Shown here: one piece after another, positions 59,233 to 64,000 of the stretch | How the letters are laid out: the number at the start of each line of letters is the position of its first letter | How positions within the stretch are numbered: the first letter of the stretch is position 1 | Assembly: GCF_900111835.1 (NCBI RefSeq) | Contig: NZ_FOJP01000022.1 | Span: 1 to 64,000 of the forward strand | DNA: 64,000 bases | Reading direction: 5' to 3' | DNA from: Metapseudomonas otitidis | Lineage (GTDB): Bacteria; Pseudomonadota; Gammaproteobacteria; Pseudomonadales; Pseudomonadaceae | The notes under the pieces: generated by a model | The model's database searches: none | Seen by the model: the letters and a program-made list of their open reading frames with translations, nothing else | What the model was told of the DNA's origin: nothing | Position numbers and translations under genes: made by a program

Positions 59233-60117
59233 TCATACGGCCATGGCCTGCGGGCCCAGGCCGTGGAGGACGCGGGGCTGCTGGCTGCGGGTGGGGGCGT
59301 TGAGGAAGCCCAGCAGGACGTCCTGGGTCTGCTGCCAGCCGGCCTTGTGCTCCAGGTCGATGAAGTGGCCGGCGTTGCGGATGGTGGCGAACTGGCAGTC
59401 GCGCACGTGGCGGGCGAAGCCGCGGGCGTCCTCGGGGGAGGTGTAGAGGTCGTGCTCGCCGTTGATGAACAGCAGGGGGATGTCCACGGCTTGCAGGCAG
59501 TCGACGTAGCAGTGGGCGTCGAGGTTGAGCACCTGGCGGATGTGGAAGTGCATCTGCAGGTATTCGTGGTCGTCGAGGCTGGCGACGTGCTTGTGGTTGA
59601 AGCGCTTGAACAGCGCCGGCAGGTAGCTGCCGATGGTGGCGTTGACCAACTGCGCGACGTTCTCCCGGTCCAGGGCCTGGAGGTGGGTCATGCCGTTGCG
59701 CAGGTAGTCGAGCATCGGTTCGTTGAGCACCGGCGAGAAGGAGTTGATCACCGCCTTGCGGATGCGCGCCGGGTTCTGCGACAGGGCCAGCAGGGTGGCG
59801 ACGCCGCCCCAGGAGAAGGAGGAGACATAGTCCACCTGGTGGTGCTCGATGAGCGCGAGGAGGATCTCGGCCTCGGCTTCCTTGGTGACGGGGCTGCCGT
59901 GGTCGTTGTGGGGTTTGGACTGGCCGGCGTAGGGCTGGTCGTAGAGCACGACGTTGAACTGCGGGTGCAGGTACTTGACCGTCTGCGCGAACGAGGCCGT
60001 GGTGGCGAGGGAGCCGTTGACCAGGATGATGGTCCGGCTGGCCTGCGGGTTGGCGTAGAACTCCGTGTGAACCTTGTACTTCCTGTTGACTGTGACGACT
60101 TGGGTTTGAGGCCTCAT
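59233..60117 (-). CDS. phaG: PhaG-like 3-hydroxyacyl-ACP thioesterase/transacylase
   Basis: A 294-residue alpha/beta hydrolase-fold protein. TIILVNGSLATTASFAQTVKYLHPQFNVVLYDQPYAGQSKPHN and SSFSWGGVATLLALSQNP (nucleophile elbow, Ser in SWGG) match P. putida PhaG, also related to RhlA. It diverts 3-hydroxyacyl-ACP from fatty-acid synthesis to medium-chain PHA. Start at MRPQTQ, with GGAGG 6 nt upstream. RhlA is the main alternative, but the N-terminus and 'INEP/LNEPMLDYL' region favour PhaG. Confidence 0.88.
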   Translation of the reverse strand: MRPQTQVVTVNRKYKVHTEFYANPQASRTIILVNGSLATTASFAQTVKYLHPQFNVVLYDQPYAGQSKPHNDHGSPVTKEAEAEILLALIEHHQVDYVSSFSWGGVATLLALSQNPARIRKAVINSFSPVLNEPMLDYLRNGMTHLQALDRENVAQLVNATIGSYLPALFKRFNHKHVASLDDHEYLQMHFHIRQVLNLDAHCYVDCLQAVDIPLLFINGEHDLYTSPEDARGFARHVRDCQFATIRNAGHFIDLEHKAGWQQTQDVLLGFLNAPTRSQQPRVLHGLGPQAMAV

Positions 60118-60547
60118 GTCGTTTCCTCCGGGCGCAGGTTGGACGAGCGGGCGATGGGGGCATCGTTCGCGGCGCATGGCAGTCAGATAAACGCCTGGAG
60201 ATGACAGGGGAATGTCAGGCGAGGATTTTTAGAATTATTTATTTTTCAATGATTTACAGCGAAAAAGGGTGGCCGTTCCAGCGCCGTTGAAGGGCGTTGG
60301 AGTGGGTCCTTTGACCAGGCAGGTGAAACAGGGCAGGGCGCGTGCGCCGGTACAGCGGGTCGCTTGGAAGGTTGTTGTGACTCATTGGTCACACTCTGAC
60401 CTTGGGTTGGGAGTTAAGCAGCCGCGTTTTCCGCCCGCAAGCCTCTGGCCGAAAAAAATCCTGCAGTTGGTCGGCTGCCTGGCCACGGAGCTGTGAGTGG
60501 GGCCGGGGGTGAAAGGTTCGGGAGATCGGGCGGCCGCTGGTCGGGCC
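60118..60547. other. intergenic region upstream of phaG
   Basis: No gene. Contains an AT-rich stretch right before phaG (AATTATTTATTTTTC) and a GTGAC-N6-GTCAC inverted repeat near 60376-60391 that could be an operator. Confidence 0.45.
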
Positions 60548-61240
60548 TCAGAACAGGGCGATCTCGCCCGGCGTGAGGGCGCGGTACTGGCCGGGGCGCA
60601 GGGCCGGGTCCAGCGGCAGGTCGCCCATGCGCTCGCGGTGCAGGCCGACGACCTTGTTGCGGAAGTGACCGAACATGCGCTTGACCTGGTGGTAGCGCCC
60701 TTCGTGCAGGGTGAGGCGGGCCTGGCGCGGGGCGAGGATTTCCAGCTGGGCGGGGCGGGTGACGAGGTCTTCGTAGGCGAAGTAGAGGCCGGCGGCGAAG
60801 GCGGCGATGCAGGCGGGGTCGATCTCGTCTTCGGTCTCCACGCGGTAGACCTTGGGCTGCTTGGTTTCGGGCTGGGTCACGCGGCGCGACCAGAGGCCAT
60901 CGTTGGTGATCAGCAGCAGCCCGGTGGTGGTGAGGTCGAGGCGGCCGCCCAGGTGCAGTTCGTGCTTGTCGGGCTCGTCCAGCAGGTCGAGCACGGTGGG
61001 GTGTTCGTCGTGGCAGGTGGCGCTCACCCAGCCGGCCGGCTTGTGCAGCATGAAGTAGCGGGCAGGCTTGCCGGGCTGGATCTCGCGGGCGTCGAGGGTG
61101 ACGCGGTCGAACACGCGCACTTCGCGCCGGGCGTCACGCTCGGGGGCGCCGTTGACCTGCACGCGGCCGGCGGCCAGGGCGAGGCGGGCGTCCTGGCGGT
61201 TGAGGTCGGGGAGGTTGCCCAGCAGGCGGTCGAGGCGCAT
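60548..61240 (-). CDS. rsuA: 16S rRNA pseudouridine synthase RsuA
   Basis: A 230-residue enzyme. S4-like N-terminus (MRLDRLLGNLPDLNRQDARLALAAGRVQVNG), catalytic Asp in LGGRLDLTTTGLLL, KVYRVE, and HEGRYHQVKRMFGHFRNKVVGLHRERMG. Converts U516 of 16S rRNA. Stop of the CWC gene overlaps its start (TGATG), so the two are co-transcribed. Confidence 0.93.
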   Translation of the reverse strand: MRLDRLLGNLPDLNRQDARLALAAGRVQVNGAPERDARREVRVFDRVTLDAREIQPGKPARYFMLHKPAGWVSATCHDEHPTVLDLLDEPDKHELHLGGRLDLTTTGLLLITNDGLWSRRVTQPETKQPKVYRVETEDEIDPACIAAFAAGLYFAYEDLVTRPAQLEILAPRQARLTLHEGRYHQVKRMFGHFRNKVVGLHRERMGDLPLDPALRPGQYRALTPGEIALF

Positions 61241-61446
61241 CAGGCGGGCTCGTCGTCAGCGCGCAGGCGGGCACAGCGGGGGCACAGGCAGGCGCGGTCG
61301 CGGGCTTCCAATGGCACCTGGCGCAGGGCCTCGGGGTCGATCTCGACGCTGAAGCACCAGCACGGCTGGGCGTCGCCACGGGCGAGGCTGCACTGGTTGG
61401 GCTGGCCGCAGAGCGGGCAACGGGCGGGGTCGAGGGGATGGCTCAT
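61240..61446 (-). CDS. cysteine-rich CWC family protein
   Basis: A 68-residue protein with three Cys pairs: CPLCGQPNQC, PCWCFSVEIDPEALRQVP, CLCPRCA. This is the CWC pattern, probably zinc binding. Function unknown. Confidence 0.85.
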   Translation of the reverse strand: MSHPLDPARCPLCGQPNQCSLARGDAQPCWCFSVEIDPEALRQVPLEARDRACLCPRCARLRADDEPA

Positions 61447-61747
61447 GGCACGGGCGTCGGGTTTCGGCGCGCTAGGGTGCAGCGGGGTGGGCGGGGATGC
61501 AAGCCGCAGCGGGCCGACGGTCGGTCAGGCGCCTGCCGGGCCTCTGGCCGGGGCGCTGCGGCGGCACAGGGGCAAGCCGCTGGGCGGCGGAGCGTGCCCA
61601 ACGTGAAGGAAGCTGCATCGAATGACTGGCGCAACGAGTAGAATCTTCGGCATTGTGCCCGTCGTCGCTCGGACTCGATCGATGAACGTGTAGGAAAAAC
61701 CTGTTGTCTACCCAACATCGTCACCACTCAGCGGAATAGAGACGAAC
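61447..61747. other. intergenic region upstream of pcs
   Basis: About 300 nt between divergent genes. No gene supported; expected to hold both promoters. GAATAGAGACGAAC precedes the GTG of pcs. Confidence 0.45.
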
Positions 61748-62470
61748 GTGTCCACTCAAATCAACGCGGTCAACAAAGCCAAGGCCTGGTCGGCCCACGG
61801 CGTCACTGCCACCGGTGTGGTGCTGGCCCTGATGGCCATCCTGGCGCTCTTCGACAACCAACCCCGTGACTGCCTGTTGTGGCTCGGCGCGGCGTTGCTG
61901 GTGGACGGCCTGGACGGCAGTTTCGCGCGCAAGGTCCAGACCAGCACCATGCTGCCGAACTTCGACGGTTCGACGCTGGACCTGGTGATCGACTACCTCA
62001 CCTACGTGTTCATCCCCGCCATCTTCATCTACCGCTACGTGCCGCTGCCGGATTACACCGTGCTGCCCACGGTGAGCCTGATCCTGGTGTCGTCGCTGTT
62101 CTGCTTCTGCAACCTGAACATGAAGAGCAGCGACAACTACTTCGTCGGCTTCCCCGCCGCCTGGAACGTGGTGGCGCTGTACCTCTACCTGCTGGACCTG
62201 CCGCCGGTGGTGAGCTTCGGCATCATCTGCGTGCTGGCCGCGCTGACCCTGACCAAGCTGAAGTTCCTGCACCCCTTCCGGGTGAAGCGCCTGATGCCGC
62301 TGAACATCACCGTGACCTTCGTGTGGATGCTGAGCAGCATGTTCCTGGTCATCCAGTACCCGGGCATGAAGCCGATGATGCTGGTGCTGTGGGGCCTGTC
62401 CTCGGCCTACTTCGTGGGCGTGTGCCTGTGGCGCAGCCTGATGGACTGGACCGGCAAGCTCCGCGCCTGA
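61748..62470 (+). CDS. pcs: phosphatidylcholine synthase
   Basis: A 240-residue integral membrane enzyme that condenses choline with CDP-diacylglycerol. CDP-alcohol phosphotransferase motif DGLDGSFARKV … DGSTLDLVIDYLTY (Pcs-type, with the longer spacing) and about eight hydrophobic segments. GTG start. Typical of Pseudomonas, where phosphatidylcholine is made from exogenous choline. Confidence 0.92.
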   Translation: MSTQINAVNKAKAWSAHGVTATGVVLALMAILALFDNQPRDCLLWLGAALLVDGLDGSFARKVQTSTMLPNFDGSTLDLVIDYLTYVFIPAIFIYRYVPLPDYTVLPTVSLILVSSLFCFCNLNMKSSDNYFVGFPAAWNVVALYLYLLDLPPVVSFGIICVLAALTLTKLKFLHPFRVKRLMPLNITVTFVWMLSSMFLVIQYPGMKPMMLVLWGLSSAYFVGVCLWRSLMDWTGKLRA

Positions 62471-62488
62471 GCCGGTTGGTGGTGAAAG

Positions 62489-62514
62489 AGCCCGTCCTTG
62501 TGGACGGGCTTTTT
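62489..62514 (+). terminator. Rho-independent terminator after pcs
   Basis: AGCCCGTCC-TTGT-GGACGGGCT stem followed by TTTTC. Confidence 0.9.
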
Positions 62515-62619
62515 CGTGGGGCATCGGCGGCTCGGCAGCACGAGGGCCGGTTCGGCTGACGGCGCGGCGGCTTGCCTATATCCTTCACGCCTCGTTATCC
62601 ACCCCAGGACTTCCTTGCC

Positions 62620-63156
62620 ATGAAAGCGCAGCTCGTCGAACTCATCACCAAAATCAGCTCGGGTTGCATGACCGAGCAAGAGATCGAGCAGATCGCCGAC
62701 GAAGCGGCCCAGGCCTATGCCGACCCGGAAGCCTTCCTCGCAGCCAACCCCGACATCAACTACGACGACACCTTCACCATCCCCCTCGGCGAGTGGGTGG
62801 TGGTGGGCAGCCTGCCGGAGACCGTGCTGTTCCACGCGGACGACTACCCGGAGCTGCTGAGCCAGATCATCGCCTCCTTCGGTCCGAGTGTGACCTTCAA
62901 CATCCAGCCCAAGCAGCTGAAGAAGGTCGAGCCGCTGCGCGCCGTGCGCAGCATCCAGGTGCAGCTCAGCGCCCTCTACCCGGAGAAGGGCGGCTACGTG
63001 CTGGTGGGCTTCAGCGACCCGATGGAAGAGGGCGTGCTGCAGGCCGTGCTGGTCTACACCCAGGACCTGCCGCGCGTGCTGGAGCTGGCCGAAGAACTGG
63101 GCATCGAGGCTGTGGCTGTCTACGAGGCCATGCAGGGCGCCCAGGACGACGCCTGA
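62620..63156 (+). CDS. conserved hypothetical protein
   Basis: A 178-residue acidic soluble protein (MKAQLVELITKISSGCMTEQEIEQIADEAAQAYADPEAFLAANPDINYDDTFTIPLGEWVVVGSLPETVLFHADDYPELLSQIIASFG). No known domain recognised. CCCAGGACTTCC precedes the ATG. It follows the pcs terminator and is therefore a separate unit. Confidence 0.72.
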   Translation: MKAQLVELITKISSGCMTEQEIEQIADEAAQAYADPEAFLAANPDINYDDTFTIPLGEWVVVGSLPETVLFHADDYPELLSQIIASFGPSVTFNIQPKQLKKVEPLRAVRSIQVQLSALYPEKGGYVLVGFSDPMEEGVLQAVLVYTQDLPRVLELAEELGIEAVAVYEAMQGAQDDA

Positions 63157-63624
63157 GGCATGCGGGGGCGGAGTCATTCGCGAAGGCCCGGTGCCCGGGC
63201 ACTTCGCGGTCGAGCCCGCTTCCACGGGCGGTAATTTGTTTAGCGCCGCCTGAACCAAAGATAGGAAAAACTGGATTTTAAGCACCCATGGGGGCGTGCG
63301 AGTCTCCGGGGCATCCTTGTTTTCGGCACCTTTCCGATGGGTTCGACCCGCACAACCGCCCCCGTATCGCACACGCCGCCCCACCTGGGCAGCGTGCGCT
63401 GGCGGTGCCGCCGGTGGCCGGCCCTGACCCGCGTCTCCCTCCCTCTCGAACTGGCCTTCTGGGCGCTCTGGCACTGCCGCCACGCGCGCCCGCCGGATAG
63501 CGCACCTGCCTGATCGCGGCCCACGCGCCGCACCGTGACTATCGTTGACCTTGCCCGCCTGCACAGCCTTTGCATGGCCAGGGACGGGACCATTTCGCGC
63601 GCCACAGGGCGCAGAGGGAGCCAC
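63157..63624. other. intergenic region
   Basis: About 470 nt. No gene supported. Contains a long hairpin at 63180-63207 (GCGAAG.GCCCGG/CCGGGC.CTTCGC), which could be a REP-like element or terminator, and then an AT-richer stretch (GGTAATTTGTTTAGC). Confidence 0.45.
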
Positions 63625-64000
63625 ATGACATTCGCCAGAGCGCAGGAAGCCCAGGACTTCCTGGACCAGAACCCGGACATCGACACCTTCGAGCTGTTCA
63701 TCCTCGACGCCAACGGCGTGCCGCGCGGCAAGCTGCTGCACCGCGAGGAACTGCTCGCCGTCTACCAGAGCGGCCGGCCGCTGCCGAGCACCATCCTGGG
63801 GCTCACCCTCAACGGCGAGGACGTGGAGGACTCCGGCCTGGTCTGGGACGTGGGCGACATCGACTGCCGCGCCTACCCGCTGCCCGGCAGCCTGGTGCGC
63901 CTGCCCTGGCGGCGCATGCCCACCGCCGCGCTGCAGGTGTGCATGCACCCGGAAGAGGGCATGCCGGCGGTCATCGCCGACCCGCGCCACCTGCTGGTGC
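63625..64000 (+). CDS. glutamine synthetase-like gamma-glutamylpolyamine synthetase (partial, 5' end)
   Basis: The first 125 residues are present and the gene runs off the window. MTFARAQEAQDFLDQNPDIDTFELFILDANGVPRGKLLHREELLAVYQSGRPLPSTILGLTLNGEDVEDSGLVW…DCRAYPLPGSLVRLPW matches the N-terminal beta-grasp domain of the GlnA-like SpuI/PuuA group, which glutamylates putrescine or related amines. GAGGGAG ribosome binding site 7 nt before ATG. Confidence 0.85.
   Translation, partial: MTFARAQEAQDFLDQNPDIDTFELFILDANGVPRGKLLHREELLAVYQSGRPLPSTILGLTLNGEDVEDSGLVWDVGDIDCRAYPLPGSLVRLPWRRMPTAALQVCMHPEEGMPAVIADPRHLLV

Noticed and set aside
1..64000. CRISPR array
   Set aside because: No regularly spaced direct repeats with unique spacers were seen; the repeat clusters found are short words or tandem duplications.
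1..64000. rRNA genes
   Set aside because: No 16S, 23S or 5S signature sequences are visible.

Overview
The window is GC-rich, densely coding chromosomal DNA of a Pseudomonas. The genus call rests on phaG, pcs, rsuA, a gamma-glutamyl-polyamine synthetase-like gene, a MexD/AdeB-type RND efflux operon and an AdeRS-like two-component system, all in typical Pseudomonas form and codon use. Species cannot be fixed from sequence alone.

Left chromosomal arm (1-14800): two small lipoproteins; a tripartite RND efflux operon (1762-7525); a probable polyamine-uptake/oxidation group (FAD amine oxidase, AraC-type regulator with an NTF2-like N-terminus, PotF-like binding protein); an IS110-type transposase relic; an AdeRS-like response regulator and kinase; and two small conserved proteins.

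Accessory island (about 14800-21500): a conspicuously AT-rich three-gene operon coding for a compact superfamily-1 helicase, a DarT-like (DUF4433) ADP-ribosyltransferase and a DraG/ARH-type ADP-ribosylglycohydrolase. All three are translationally coupled or nearly so. This is the best candidate for an unusual defence or toxin-antitoxin system. Beside it lies a small phage- or plasmid-like patch with a tandem duplication of an XRE regulator, a palindromic operator and an excisionase-like gene, possibly a filamentous-phage remnant. A GNAT acetyltransferase separates the island from the prophage.

Prّophage (22257-59086, 36.8 kb): a complete-looking P2/phiCTX-type temperate phage inserted in the 3' half of a tRNA-Gly(CCC) gene, with 50-bp attL/attR and integrase arm-type repeats at both ends. 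From left to right it carries integrase, AlpA, an ASCH protein, an m5C methyltransferase with six VADPR repeats, an early operon with a Toprim/helicase replication protein, Ogr, a CII-like protein, a Cro-like protein and a C-type repressor over three direct repeats. Next come morons (lipoprotein, LexA-controlled umuDC, an AT-rich membrane protein), then tail genes D-U-T-E'-E-FII-FI, fibre and baseplate G-H-I-J-W-V, tail completion S-R, lysis genes, X, L, and the capsid/packaging genes M-N-O and P-Q. Three 21-bp dyads upstream of the late operons match the layout expected for Ogr-activated late promoters, and a T TTT TTG slip site joins E to E'.

Right chromosomal arm (59039-64000): the restored tRNA-Gly, phaG, rsuA, a CWC protein, pcs, a conserved small protein, and the start of a glutamine-synthetase-like polyamine glutamylation gene cut by the window end.
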